In this document: piece after piece, positions 26,235-35,056 of the stretch
How the letters are laid out: each line of letters opens with the position of its first letter
How positions within the stretch are numbered: the first letter of the stretch is position 1
NCBI RefSeq assembly: GCF_900105255.1
Contig: NZ_LT629763.1
Span: 2,046,001-2,110,000, forward strand
Direction of reading: 5' to 3'
From: Halopseudomonas sabulinigri
Lineage (GTDB): Bacteria; Pseudomonadota; Gammaproteobacteria; Pseudomonadales; Pseudomonadaceae
DNA: 64,000 bases
Notes under the pieces: model-generated
The model's input: the letters and a program-made list of their open reading frames with translations, nothing else
The model's database searches: none
What the model was told of the DNA's origin: nothing
Made by a program: the position numbers and the translations under genes

Positions 26235-27461
26235 CTAGCCCTCGTGCGGCAACGCCAGCGGGTTACGCCGTTCATGCCGCCACGCCAGCCAATACAGCAA
26301 CAACCCGCCCACCGCGGTAGCGGCGCCCACGTAACCGGTCGACGTCCAGCCAAATCCTGCAATGATCGCCATACCACCCAGCCAGGGCCCAAGCGCGTTG
26401 GCGATATTGAAGGCCGCGTGGTGCGCCGAGGCCGCCAGCGTCTGCGCATCGGCGGCCACATCCATCAGGCGCGTTTGCAACGGCGGCGACAGCGCCACCA
26501 TGGTGCCCACTGCCACTGAGGCCAGCAGAATGCTCCACAGTGCCTGCGCCGCCAGCGGGAATAGCAGCAGCACCAGGGCGCTCCAGACCAGTACCACGCC
26601 CACGGCCCTGAATTGCAGGCGCTCGAACAGCCAACCGCCGGCCAGGTTACCAATGATCGCCCCCAGACCGAACGCGGCCATGGCCAGCGGCACCATGCTG
26701 CGCTCCACCTTGGTTACGTCGAGCAGGGTCATCGCCAGATAGCTGAACACGCAGAACATGCCAGCAAAGCCAATGGCGCCGATGCCCAGGGCAAACCAGA
26801 CCTGCGGACGACGAAACGCCTGCAGCTCAGTCAGCGGATTGCTTGGCTTGTGTTGCGCGTCCAGCGGTAGAAACAAGGCGATCATCAGCACCGTGAGCAG
26901 CGCGATCACCGCCACGGCCACAAAGGCATAGCGCCAGCTGACGCTTTGCCCCAGCGCGGTGGCCAGCGGGTTGCCGACCAGAATCGCCACGGTGAGTCCG
27001 AGCATCACCTGGCTCACCGCCGCCGCGCGCTTGTTCGGCGCCACGAGAGAGGCCGCCACCAGCGCGGCCACGCCGAAATAGGCGCCGTGCGGCAGGCCGG
27101 CTACGAAGCGCGCGAGCATCAGGCTGTGGTAATCCGGTGCCAGCGCACTGGCGATGTTGCCGGCGGCAAAAAACAGCATCAACAACAACAGTAAATGACG
27201 GCGACGTAACCGAGCGCCGAAAATCGCCAGCACCGGTGCACCGACCATCACTCCGATCGCATAGCTGCTGATCACGTGGCCCACCTGGGGCTCGGTCACC
27301 TGCAGGTCGCGGGCCATATCCGGCATCAGCCCCATGATCACGAATTCTCCGGTACCTATGGCGAAGCCGCCGACGGCCAGCGCCAGCAGGATCAGCCAGG
27401 AAACGGCCTTGACCGGGGCGTCGGCGAGCGGAGAGAGGGTTTCCAGCGAGGAGTCGGACAT
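26235..27461 (-). CDS. MFS efflux transporter (AraJ-like/DHA1 family)
   Basis: The protein has 408 residues from ATG 27461, preceded by AGGAACTCTCG. Twelve hydrophobic helices are visible, with the MFS A-motif-like GARLRRRHLLL after helix 2. GEFVIMGLMPDMARDLQVTEPQVGHVISSYAIGVMVGAP matches the AraJ/YdhP drug/arabinose-efflux branch. It exports small molecules using the proton gradient. No regulator gene is adjacent. The start avoids a 23-residue leader that lacks hydrophobic features. Confidence 0.86.
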   Translation of the reverse strand: MSDSSLETLSPLADAPVKAVSWLILLALAVGGFAIGTGEFVIMGLMPDMARDLQVTEPQVGHVISSYAIGVMVGAPVLAIFGARLRRRHLLLLLMLFFAAGNIASALAPDYHSLMLARFVAGLPHGAYFGVAALVAASLVAPNKRAAAVSQVMLGLTVAILVGNPLATALGQSVSWRYAFVAVAVIALLTVLMIALFLPLDAQHKPSNPLTELQAFRRPQVWFALGIGAIGFAGMFCVFSYLAMTLLDVTKVERSMVPLAMAAFGLGAIIGNLAGGWLFERLQFRAVGVVLVWSALVLLLFPLAAQALWSILLASVAVGTMVALSPPLQTRLMDVAADAQTLAASAHHAAFNIANALGPWLGGMAIIAGFGWTSTGYVGAATAVGGLLLYWLAWRHERRNPLALPHEG

Positions 27462-27679
27462 CGAGAGTTCCTGACGCAGAGGCGCAAAGCCGCCGATTAT
27501 TCGCCCTTTGCCGGCGCAGGTGAACCCCATGCCGACAGATTCGGCAATAATTTGCGCAATTACCCGACAGACTGTCTATTTCAACTGTTTGCGGGCAACT
27601 ATTCAGGGCAATTTGCGGCACTAGCAGCGAGCAACGGCACACTTGGGTATGCTGGGCACACTTAACAGGGAGCTGGTGC

Positions 27680-28135
27680 ATGTGGGAGCTGACAAGTTAC
27701 GCGGGACTCTTTCTGATCGCCTTGGGCGCCGCGACCGTGCTGCCGCTGCAATCGGAGTTCGCGCTGGTAGCCCTGCTGCTACAAGACCATTACCCGGTAG
27801 CGCTGCTGTTGTTGGTAGCCACCACCGGCAATGTGCTGGGCGCCATCCTCAACTGGGTGCTGGGGCGTTATCTGGAACGCCTGCAGCACAAGCGCTGGTT
27901 CCCGCTCAAACCCGGCCAGCTGCATCGCGCCCAGGCGGTTTATCATCGCTGGGGTTACTGGTCACTGCTGATGAGCTGGGCGCCCTTTATCGGCGACCCC
28001 TTGACCATTGTTGCCGGGCTCATGCGTGAACCACTCTGGCGCTTCACCCTGATCGTCACCCTGGCCAAGGGCGCCCGTTATCTGTTGCTTGCCGCGGCTA
28101 CGCTGGGCTGGATGCCTGCCGAGACAGTCAGCTAG
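27680..28135 (+). CDS. YqaA/DedA-like small membrane protein
   Basis: This 151-residue protein contains the SNARE-associated/DedA signature GAATVLPLQSEFALVALLLQD in helix 1, LLLVATTGNVLGAILNWVLGRYL in helix 2 and a conserved re-entrant segment WAPFIGDPLTIVAGLMREPLWRF. It is much shorter than full DedA proteins and matches the YqaA branch. It may move lipid carriers or affect membrane potential. It ends four bases inside the convergent VF530-family gene. Confidence 0.85.
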   Translation: MWELTSYAGLFLIALGAATVLPLQSEFALVALLLQDHYPVALLLLVATTGNVLGAILNWVLGRYLERLQHKRWFPLKPGQLHRAQAVYHRWGYWSLLMSWAPFIGDPLTIVAGLMREPLWRFTLIVTLAKGARYLLLAAATLGWMPAETVS

Positions 28136-28371
28136 CCGCAGGAGGACCGTGTTTCGATATACAGCGCCTCCACCTTGCTGCGTGCCCAAGGCGTCTTGCG
28201 CAGAAACTTCAGGCTGGAGTTGATGCTCGGCTGGCTGAGAAAGCAGTTGATCGGAATGCGGCGGCCCAGTTCCTCCCAGCCGTACTGCGCTTGCAGCTCA
28301 GTCACTATCGCCTTGAGTGTCACCCCGTGCAAGGGGTCTGAGTGTCTGGTTTCGCTGGGTTCCTGCGACAT
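28132..28371 (-). CDS. VF530 family (DUF2132) DNA-binding protein
   Basis: This 79-residue protein contains DPLHGVTLKAIVTELQAQYGWEELGRRI, CFLSQPSINSSLKFLRKTPWARSKVE and ends with YIETRSSCG. This is the VF530/DUF2132 domain, a small helical DNA-binding fold of unknown physiological role. It converges with yqaA through a four-base overlap. Confidence 0.84.
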   Translation of the reverse strand: MSQEPSETRHSDPLHGVTLKAIVTELQAQYGWEELGRRIPINCFLSQPSINSSLKFLRKTPWARSKVEALYIETRSSCG

Positions 28372-28504
28372 GAAGGCGTCCTGATGGGTGGCGGCGGCCA
28401 GAGCACGCTGAGTCTGGCGGCGAAAGCCTGTATTCTACTCCGCACACGCCGCTTGCCCAGCCCCAACCCGATTGCTGCGGGCACCGCCCAGCAGGGAACA
28501 CCCA

Positions 28505-29032
28505 ATGAACGAATCCCAGGTAATTATTGGCCTGAGTAACCCCAAGAGCCCTACCAACATGGGCGCCGTGCTACGTGCGGCCGGTTGCTTCAACGCCACC
28601 GCCGTGCGCTATACCGGCACCCGCCACGACCGCGCGGCGCAGTACAGCACCGATACCCAGCAGGTGGCCCGGCGCATCCCGGCAAACCGGATGGAGTCCT
28701 TGCTGGACGACCTGCCGGAAGAACTGCCGGTGATTTGCATCGAACTGGTCGAAGGCGCCGTCGCGCTGCCGCAGTTTGTCCATCCAGCCCAGGCTATCTA
28801 CCTGTTCGGGCCAGAAGACGGCACCCTGGAGCAGGCGCTGATCGACCGCGCCGATGCAGTGGTCTACATTCCAACCCAGGGCTGCCTGAATCTGGCTGCC
28901 ACGGTGAATCTGGTGCTCTATGATCGCCTATGCAAGGACCCGCACCACGAACAGGGCGATGCCTTGATCCGGCGCAGCCGCGATACCAACAACAATGTTA
29001 GAATCCGCGCCAAACCAGCCACCCCTGCGTAG
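28505..29032 (+). CDS. TrmH/SpoU-family RNA methyltransferase
   Basis: The protein has 175 residues from ATG 28505 with CAGGGAAC upstream. The SPOUT trefoil-knot elements are present: GLSNPKSPTNMGAVLRAAGCF in motif 1, YLFGPEDGTLEQALI in motif 2 and GCLNLAATVNLVLYDRL in motif 3. It transfers methyl from SAM to rRNA or tRNA 2'-O positions. It lacks an N-terminal RNA-binding domain, so it may be a minimal enzyme. The C-terminal part is basic and Arg-rich. The target RNA site is unknown. Confidence 0.86.
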   Translation: MNESQVIIGLSNPKSPTNMGAVLRAAGCFNATAVRYTGTRHDRAAQYSTDTQQVARRIPANRMESLLDDLPEELPVICIELVEGAVALPQFVHPAQAIYLFGPEDGTLEQALIDRADAVVYIPTQGCLNLAATVNLVLYDRLCKDPHHEQGDALIRRSRDTNNNVRIRAKPATPA

Positions 29033-29041
29033 AGCCCCAGC

Positions 29042-30265
29042 GTGTCCAACTCCCCTGCCGACTTTGACGTGATTGTGCTTGGCGCCGGCGCCTCGGGGCT
29101 ATTCTGCGCCTTCACCGCCGCGCAGCGCGGTCGCCGGGTGCTGGTGCTGGAGCGCGCCAACAAGATCGGCAAGAAGATCCTCATGTCCGGTGGCGGGCGC
29201 TGCAATTTCACCAACCAGGTGGTTGAGCCGGCCAACTTTCTCTCGCGCAATCCGCATTTCTGCAAGTCGGCACTGGCGCGCTACAACCAGTGGGAATTCA
29301 TTGCCCTGGTGGAGCAGCACGGCATTGCCTACGAAGAGCGCAAGCACAGCCAGCTGTTCTGCAAGGACTCCGCCAAGCAGATCGTCGCCATGCTGGAAGA
29401 CGAGTGCATCAGCGCTGGTGTGGAAATTCGCACCCAGTGTGAGCTGGATCGGCTGGAGGCGCTGGCGGGCGAGGACGTTCAGCGCTACCGCCTGCACCTG
29501 CAGCACAACGGCCGCGCCGGGCGCTTGACCTGCACTTCACTGGTGGTCGCCACGGGCGCCCTCTCGGTACCCACACTGGGCGGCTCCGGTCTCGGCTATG
29601 AACTGGCCGAGCAGTTTGGGCTCAAGCTGATCCCCCGCCAGGCCGGCCTGGTGCCTTTCATGTTCAGCGATGCCATGAAGCCGGTCTGCGAACGGCTGTC
29701 GGGCCTGGCGCTGGATATCGAGGTCAGTTGCAACGGCCAGTCGTTCAGCGAAGCCATGTTGTTTACCCATCGCGGCATCAGCGGCCCGGCGATTCTGCAA
29801 ATCTCCAATTACTGGTCGCCGGGAGACCGCATCAGCATCGACCTGCTACCGGGCGTGGATGCCGCAGACTGGTTGCTGCACGGCAAGCGCGAGCAGCCGC
29901 GCAGCCGCCTGAAAACCCGCCTTGGCCAACTGCTGGCGAAAGGTCTTGTGGCTGAACTGCAGCAGCTCTGGTGGCCGCAGGATGACGACACCGCGCTGGC
30001 AGAATTCAGCGACCGACAGCTGGGCGACATTGGCCAGCAGCTCAATGCCTGGCGCCTCAAGCCTTCGGCAACCGAGGGCTACCGCACCGCCGAAGTCACC
30101 CTGGGCGGCGTGGATACCGACGACGTCAGCTCCAAGACCATGGAGGCCAAACGGCAGCCCGGCTTGTTTTTCATTGGTGAAGTGCTCGATGTCACCGGAC
30201 ACCTTGGCGGTTTCAATTTCCAATGGGCCTGGTCCTCAGGTTTTACTGCCGGACAGTTTGCCTAA
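29042..30265 (+). CDS. HI0933-family FAD-dependent oxidoreductase (YhiN/BaiN-like)
   Basis: This 407-residue protein starts at a GTG (29042), nine bases after the methyltransferase stop. The FAD dinucleotide motif VIVLGAGASGLFCAFTAAQRGRRVLVLE is near residues 11-38. GGGRCNFTN follows, the HI0933 hallmark, and GGFNFQWAWSSGFTAGQFA closes the protein. It likely uses a bound flavin for an oxidation or reduction of unknown substrate. The close spacing suggests cotranscription with the RNA methyltransferase. Confidence 0.85.
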   Translation: MSNSPADFDVIVLGAGASGLFCAFTAAQRGRRVLVLERANKIGKKILMSGGGRCNFTNQVVEPANFLSRNPHFCKSALARYNQWEFIALVEQHGIAYEERKHSQLFCKDSAKQIVAMLEDECISAGVEIRTQCELDRLEALAGEDVQRYRLHLQHNGRAGRLTCTSLVVATGALSVPTLGGSGLGYELAEQFGLKLIPRQAGLVPFMFSDAMKPVCERLSGLALDIEVSCNGQSFSEAMLFTHRGISGPAILQISNYWSPGDRISIDLLPGVDAADWLLHGKREQPRSRLKTRLGQLLAKGLVAELQQLWWPQDDDTALAEFSDRQLGDIGQQLNAWRLKPSATEGYRTAEVTLGGVDTDDVSSKTMEAKRQPGLFFIGEVLDVTGHLGGFNFQWAWSSGFTAGQFA

Positions 30266-30446
30266 CCCGACAGTCCGTTCCAGACGCCTTGTACGGCACT
30301 TTTGCCCGCGTAATTTGCCGCCGAACCTGCCAGCCTTGTCTACACTGAGTCACAACCATCAATTGCTTGCGCGCAGCACTGCGCTGCGCCGTCCCCTGCA
30401 ACCGGATTTGACGTTTCCAGACTTTGTTTCCAGACAAGGAGCACGC

Positions 30447-32192
30447 ATGACTGTCATACCCCGCCTTGCCCGCCTGCCGCTGGCCACCCTGATCAGTACG
30501 CTTGGCCTGTGCAATGCCGCCCTGGCCGCCGCCGAGGATCCCGCCGACATCATTTTCTACGGTGGCCCCATTCTCACCATGGACGACACCTATCCCAATG
30601 TGGAGGCGGTGGCCGTGGATAACGGCATCATAGTCGGGGTTGGCAGCCGTGGTGAACTGGAGGCAGATTTTCGCGGTGCCGAAACACAGCTGCGCAACCT
30701 CAATGGGCATACGCTGATACCGGGCTTCGTCGACGCCCACAGCCACTTCTCCTTTGTTGGCGTACAAGCCATCGCCGCCAACCTGTTGCCACCACCCGAC
30801 GGCCCCGGCAGCTCAATCGCCGCACTGCAAGCCGCGCTGCAGCAGTACCTGGCGACCAGCACTCGAGCGCAGGAGTACGGCGTACTGATCGGCTTCAATT
30901 ACGACGACTCGCAATTGCTGGAACAGCGTCACCCGACCCGCCAGGAGCTGGACGCGGTCTCCAATAGCCTGCCGATCATGGCCATTCATCAATCAGGTCA
31001 TTTGGGTGTGTACAACAGCAAGGCCCTCGAAGTACTGGGTATCAATGCCAGTACGCCCAACCCGGAAGGCGGCACCATCTACCGCGAGGAAGACGGCGTC
31101 ACGCCCAATGGCCTGATGGCCGAGAACGCGCATATTGCCGCACTGTTGAAACTGTTGCCGAAGTTTACCCCGGAGCAGCGCATCGACATGCTCAACAAAG
31201 CGCAGCAGATTTATCTGGCCAACGGCTTTACCACCATACAGGACGGTCGCACCTCACCCGGCACCCTGCACGGACTGGCCCAGGCGGCCAAGGCCGGTTA
31301 CTTCAAAGTGGATGTGGTGGCCTACCCCGATCTGGTTGCCAACCTGGAAGATCCCCTGCTCGACGGCCCGCTGATGTCGCGCACCTACGCCGATCACTTC
31401 CGTATCGGTGGCGTCAAACTGACCTTCGACGGCTCGCCGCAGGGCAAGACCGCCTGGTTTACCCATCCCTACTTTCAGCCCCCGGAGCACGAGCCTGACG
31501 ACTACAGTGGTGCGCCGCTGTTCGCCGATGACGCCGAAGCCCGTCGCCTGATGGAAATGGCCTACACCAACGGCTGGCAAGTCATGGTGCACGCCAACGG
31601 CGACGCCGCCATCGACCAGCTGATCCGCCTGACCGATACCGTGCAGCGTGAAATACCGGAAGTAGACGACCGCCGTACCGTGCTGATCCACGGTCAGTAT
31701 CTGCGCCCCGATCAGATTCCGCAGCTGGCCACCCTGGGCATCTTCCCTTCGCTGTACCCGATGCACACGTTTTACTGGGGTGACTGGCACCGCGATTCGG
31801 TGGCGGGACCCGAGCTGGCCAAATTCATATCACCGACCGGCGCGTTGTACCGCTCGGGCATGAAGTTCAGCATCCACTCTGACGCCCCGGTTACCTTTCC
31901 CGACTCCATGCGCATCCTGCACAGCGCGACCAACCGGGTGACCCGCAGCAACCTGATTCTTGGCCCGGAGGAGCGCCTGGACGCACTCACCGCACTGAAG
32001 GCCATGACCATCTGGCCGGCCTACCAGCACTTTGAAGAGCAGAGCAAGGGCTCGATCGAGAAAGGCAAGGTCGCCGACCTGGTGATTCTGTCGCACAACC
32101 CGGTCACCCTGGATCGCGAGCAACTGCTAGGCGTCAAGGTACTGGAGACCATCAAGGGCGGCGAAACCCTGTTCCAGACAACCTATCCGTAA
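30447..32192 (+). CDS. Periplasmic amidohydrolase, family 3 (YtcJ-like)
   Basis: The protein has 581 residues from ATG 30447 with AAGGAG. A signal peptide spans 1-29 (ending ALAAAE), so export is expected, which is unusual for family 3. Metal ligands appear in DAHSHFSF (His98/His100), VHANGDAAID and IHSDAPVTFPDS. IEKGKVADLVILSHNP ends the catalytic fold. The upstream open frame is discarded. TACACT at 30341-30346 is a -10 candidate. The substrate is not known; the family acts on N-acyl or carbamoyl compounds. Confidence 0.84.
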   Translation: MTVIPRLARLPLATLISTLGLCNAALAAAEDPADIIFYGGPILTMDDTYPNVEAVAVDNGIIVGVGSRGELEADFRGAETQLRNLNGHTLIPGFVDAHSHFSFVGVQAIAANLLPPPDGPGSSIAALQAALQQYLATSTRAQEYGVLIGFNYDDSQLLEQRHPTRQELDAVSNSLPIMAIHQSGHLGVYNSKALEVLGINASTPNPEGGTIYREEDGVTPNGLMAENAHIAALLKLLPKFTPEQRIDMLNKAQQIYLANGFTTIQDGRTSPGTLHGLAQAAKAGYFKVDVVAYPDLVANLEDPLLDGPLMSRTYADHFRIGGVKLTFDGSPQGKTAWFTHPYFQPPEHEPDDYSGAPLFADDAEARRLMEMAYTNGWQVMVHANGDAAIDQLIRLTDTVQREIPEVDDRRTVLIHGQYLRPDQIPQLATLGIFPSLYPMHTFYWGDWHRDSVAGPELAKFISPTGALYRSGMKFSIHSDAPVTFPDSMRILHSATNRVTRSNLILGPEERLDALTALKAMTIWPAYQHFEEQSKGSIEKGKVADLVILSHNPVTLDREQLLGVKVLETIKGGETLFQTTYP

Positions 32193-32274
32193 CCAGAGTG
32201 AGACCGCTACCGCGCCCTTGACCGCCCCGCTGGGCGATCTTGGGCGCAACCGGGGCTGGTGACGGCGCGGGCGA

Positions 32275-33912
32275 TCAGCCGCTGCACTGACGGCGCTTGC
32301 CGCGCCCTGATAGCAAACCAGCCAACAGCAAAACCCCGAGCGCCGCATAAAGACCCCGCTGCACCTCAACCGCATGGCGGCTATAGAAACTGCCGCCCGC
32401 CTGGGCGTCAAACGGCATATCAACCAGCCGCTCGGCACGCGAGAAAGCCTGAGTGCTGGCCACCACCCTGCCGCTGGGCGCGGTGGCTACCGACGGACCG
32501 TTGTTGATCAGGTGCACCATGGGTACGCGATTCTCCACCCCACGCACGATCGACATATCGCGATGCTGGAATGGCTGCGAGGTCTCGCCAAACCAGTTGT
32601 CCTGCGACAGAAACAGCAGCAGCTTGCCGCCGGCATCCTGACCGATCGACTGCGCAACAAACTGCGGAAACGCGGTTTCGTAGCAGACCTTGGGGATCAC
32701 CCGCATATCGCCCACGCTGAAGACCTGATGCTCACTGCCAGCCCCCACCGGACGCAAGTAATCGCCCATGAACAAGCGGGTGATCTGTCCCACCCCCGGC
32801 AATTGGAAGAACTCTGGCAGATACTCGCCGAACGGCATACGTTTTACCTTGCGGTACTGGCCAACCAGCTGGCCCTCGCCGTCAAGCCAGGCCACCGTGT
32901 TGAAGCTGACTTTCTCGGCACTGATCCAGCGATTTTCCACGTCATGGAAGAACAGCGGCACCCCCCAGTTACCCACCTCCTTGGCGTATCCCTGGCGCAC
33001 CGTGAACATATCGTAATAACCCTTGTAACGCGCCTCTGGCCAGGCCACCCACTGGGCTCCCGCCTTGGCCAGCCGCCGACTGGCAACCATTTCCTCCGGA
33101 GACTCGCGGGTGAAGCCTTCGCGCGGCGCCGGGATACGACGGGTCGGCGCGTCGTTGGGCTGAACCAGCCCGATGCGCCTGGTTTCCCAGTTACGCACCT
33201 GCGAATCCCAGTAGGCCAGCGCATAAAACCCGTAGGCAAACCAGAGCAGAATCACCGCCGCCGCGGCCGACATGCCCAGTGCCGCAGCGCGGTCTTGGGC
33301 GTGTTGTGCCTGCAACAGCTGAAACAGCAGCACGCTGAACAGCAACATGATGAAATTCAGCCCCTGCGCGCCGATCAGATCAACACCCTGCAGGGCCACC
33401 AGAAAGCGTACCTGCCCCTCGGCGAAGTCGGTGACAAACAGCTGGGGAAAGACAGCCATGACCACCACTACTACCAACGGGAAGCTGAGCAGATCCCAGC
33501 GCGGCAGGCGCAGCGAACACCAACGGTAGAGCAGACAGGCGAAGCCGACGGCCAGCCCGGTGTAGAGCCAGAACAGCGAGGCCAAAAAGGCACTGACCAG
33601 CCAGGACAGCCCCTTGAGATGAATCATGAAGTCGATCATCCAGTGACTGGCGCCAGCAAAGCACAGCACCCCCGCCAACCAGCCGAGCAAAAAGGCCGTC
33701 GGCAACCGGCTATCACGCAACGCGTACAGCAAGGGCACACCGGCCAGCCAGCCGGTCCAGAACAGCATGGGATTGACCCAGGGCGCATACATCATCAACC
33801 CGCTGACTACCGCCAACAATGCCCGTGTACTCCAGGCCAGCGAGCGAGCGCGCTCAGCCGGCAGCAGAGATTGAGTCGTCAGCGTCGCGGACGGAGTATC
33901 AAACGGCGACAT
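32275..33912 (-). CDS. Apolipoprotein N-acyltransferase (Lnt)-like protein
   Basis: This 545-residue protein is preceded by AAGAGG. About seven hydrophobic helices in 1-235 are followed by a nitrilase-fold domain and a C-terminal helix at about 515-535. The triad is present: Glu293 in WPEAR, Lys355 in YRKVKRMPFGEY and Cys410 in KVCYETAFP. This matches the acyl-transfer mechanism that adds the third acyl chain to lipoproteins. It is shifted from canonical Lnt in the lysine loop (YRKVKRM rather than YDKRHLV), so it may be a paralogue with another substrate. It is divergent from the LPLAT gene. Confidence 0.82.
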   Translation of the reverse strand: MSPFDTPSATLTTQSLLPAERARSLAWSTRALLAVVSGLMMYAPWVNPMLFWTGWLAGVPLLYALRDSRLPTAFLLGWLAGVLCFAGASHWMIDFMIHLKGLSWLVSAFLASLFWLYTGLAVGFACLLYRWCSLRLPRWDLLSFPLVVVVVMAVFPQLFVTDFAEGQVRFLVALQGVDLIGAQGLNFIMLLFSVLLFQLLQAQHAQDRAAALGMSAAAAVILLWFAYGFYALAYWDSQVRNWETRRIGLVQPNDAPTRRIPAPREGFTRESPEEMVASRRLAKAGAQWVAWPEARYKGYYDMFTVRQGYAKEVGNWGVPLFFHDVENRWISAEKVSFNTVAWLDGEGQLVGQYRKVKRMPFGEYLPEFFQLPGVGQITRLFMGDYLRPVGAGSEHQVFSVGDMRVIPKVCYETAFPQFVAQSIGQDAGGKLLLFLSQDNWFGETSQPFQHRDMSIVRGVENRVPMVHLINNGPSVATAPSGRVVASTQAFSRAERLVDMPFDAQAGGSFYSRHAVEVQRGLYAALGVLLLAGLLSGRGKRRQCSG

Positions 33913-33923
33913 GAAACCTCTTG

Positions 33924-33931
33924 TTATTATT
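33924..33931 (-). promoter_or_regulatory. Hfq/Crc-type CA motif before the Lnt-like gene
   Basis: On the minus strand the motif AATAATAA fits AAnAAnAA exactly and lies just 5' of AAGAGG, the ribosome-binding site of the Lnt-like gene. In Pseudomonas, Hfq with Crc blocks translation at such motifs. Binding here is not shown. Confidence 0.4.
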
Positions 33932-33953
33932 CAGCGGGTGATTCAGCGCGGTT

Positions 33954-33982
33954 GCCCAAGCCGGACGCGCCAAAGCTTGGGC
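33954..33982. other. Inverted repeat in the lnt-like/LPLAT divergent gap
   Basis: An 8-base stem GCCCAAGC/GCTTGGGC has a 13-base loop and lies between two divergent genes. Without a T-run it is more likely a protein site or leader structure than a terminator. Confidence 0.3.
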
Positions 33983-34126
33983 GGGTTATAACCAGCCCTG
34001 ACAATAGAATCGCCGCCCATGGCAAAACATCACCTGATAGGGTGAATTTTCCGCTCGGCCGCAGACTGGCACCGGCTGAATAAAACCCGCTATCCTTGGC
34101 CCCTCGCTAGACATCGGAGGCCTCCT

Positions 34127-35056
34127 ATGCCCCACTGGTTGACAGGCGTGCTGACCTGCCTGCTGATACTGCTCAATACCCTGATCGGCATCGGCCCGAT
34201 GCTGGTGCTTGGCGTGCTCAAGGCTGCTATCCCGCACACCGGGCTGCGCCGCCTGTGCTCCCGCGGCGTGATGTGGATTGCCGAAACCTGGGCGGAAATC
34301 AACAAGGCCATCTTCCATGCCCTGCTGCCAACAGTCTGGGAAGTGCACTGCGATACGCCGCTAGACAGGGACCACTCCTATCTGGTCATCAGTAACCATC
34401 AATCCTGGGTCGACATCCCCGCGCTGGTCAACGCGTTCAACCGCAAGACACCCTATTTCAAATTCTTTCTCAAGCGCGCGCTGATCTGGGTACCCTTTCT
34501 GGGCCTCGCGTTCTGGGCACTCGATTACCCCTTCATGAAGCGTTACAGCAAGGCGCACCTGGCCAAGCATCCGCAAGATCAGGGCAAGGATCTGGAGATC
34601 ACCCGCCGCGCCTGTGAGAAGTTTCAGCAATTGCCCGTCACCGTGGTCAATTACCTTGAAGGCACCCGTTTCACTTTGGCCAAACAAAAAGCGCAACAGT
34701 CGCCCTATCGGCACCTGCTCAAACCCAAGGCGGGCGGCATTGCCTTTGTGGTTGCCGCACTCGGCGCGCAAATGCGCTCGGTTCTGGACGTGACCATTGT
34801 CTACCCGGGCGAGCGGCCACCCGGTTTCTGGCAACTGGTCAGCGGCCAAGTGGCGCGGATTACCGTGGACATTCGCGGTCGGGCGCTGCCGGCCGACCTG
34901 ATCCACGGCGATTACAGCCTGGATGCAGACTACCGCGCACGCTTTCAAAGCTGGGTCAGCGAGTTATGGCAGGAAAAGGATCAGCGTATCAGCGCGCTGC
35001 GCCAGTCGATTGCGGCTCAGTCCGGTAAGGCGGCGATCACCGAAGACAACGGCTGA
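34127..35056 (+). CDS. 1-acyl-glycerol-3-phosphate acyltransferase-like (YihG/PlsC family)
   Basis: This 309-residue protein has an N-terminal hydrophobic helix (about 7-33), then the HX4D catalytic motif NHQSWVD (His91/Asp96). The acceptor-binding motif EGTR is at 178-181, and a KPKAGGIAFVV proline motif follows. This fits the YihG branch of lysophospholipid acyltransferases in the inner membrane. It likely uses acyl-CoA or acyl-ACP. It overlaps alanine dehydrogenase by 40 bases tail-to-tail. Confidence 0.86.
   Translation: MPHWLTGVLTCLLILLNTLIGIGPMLVLGVLKAAIPHTGLRRLCSRGVMWIAETWAEINKAIFHALLPTVWEVHCDTPLDRDHSYLVISNHQSWVDIPALVNAFNRKTPYFKFFLKRALIWVPFLGLAFWALDYPFMKRYSKAHLAKHPQDQGKDLEITRRACEKFQQLPVTVVNYLEGTRFTLAKQKAQQSPYRHLLKPKAGGIAFVVAALGAQMRSVLDVTIVYPGERPPGFWQLVSGQVARITVDIRGRALPADLIHGDYSLDADYRARFQSWVSELWQEKDQRISALRQSIAAQSGKAAITEDNG

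Noticed and set aside
29922-30446. N-terminal extension of the amidohydrolase
   Set aside because: The open frame runs through the end of the flavoprotein gene, but AAGGAG plus a signal peptide mark ATG 30447 as the start.
32374-34083. 569-codon open frame antisense to the Lnt-like gene
   Set aside because: The translation is His/Gln/Arg-rich low complexity, typical of shadow frames, while the minus strand has membrane helices and a catalytic triad.
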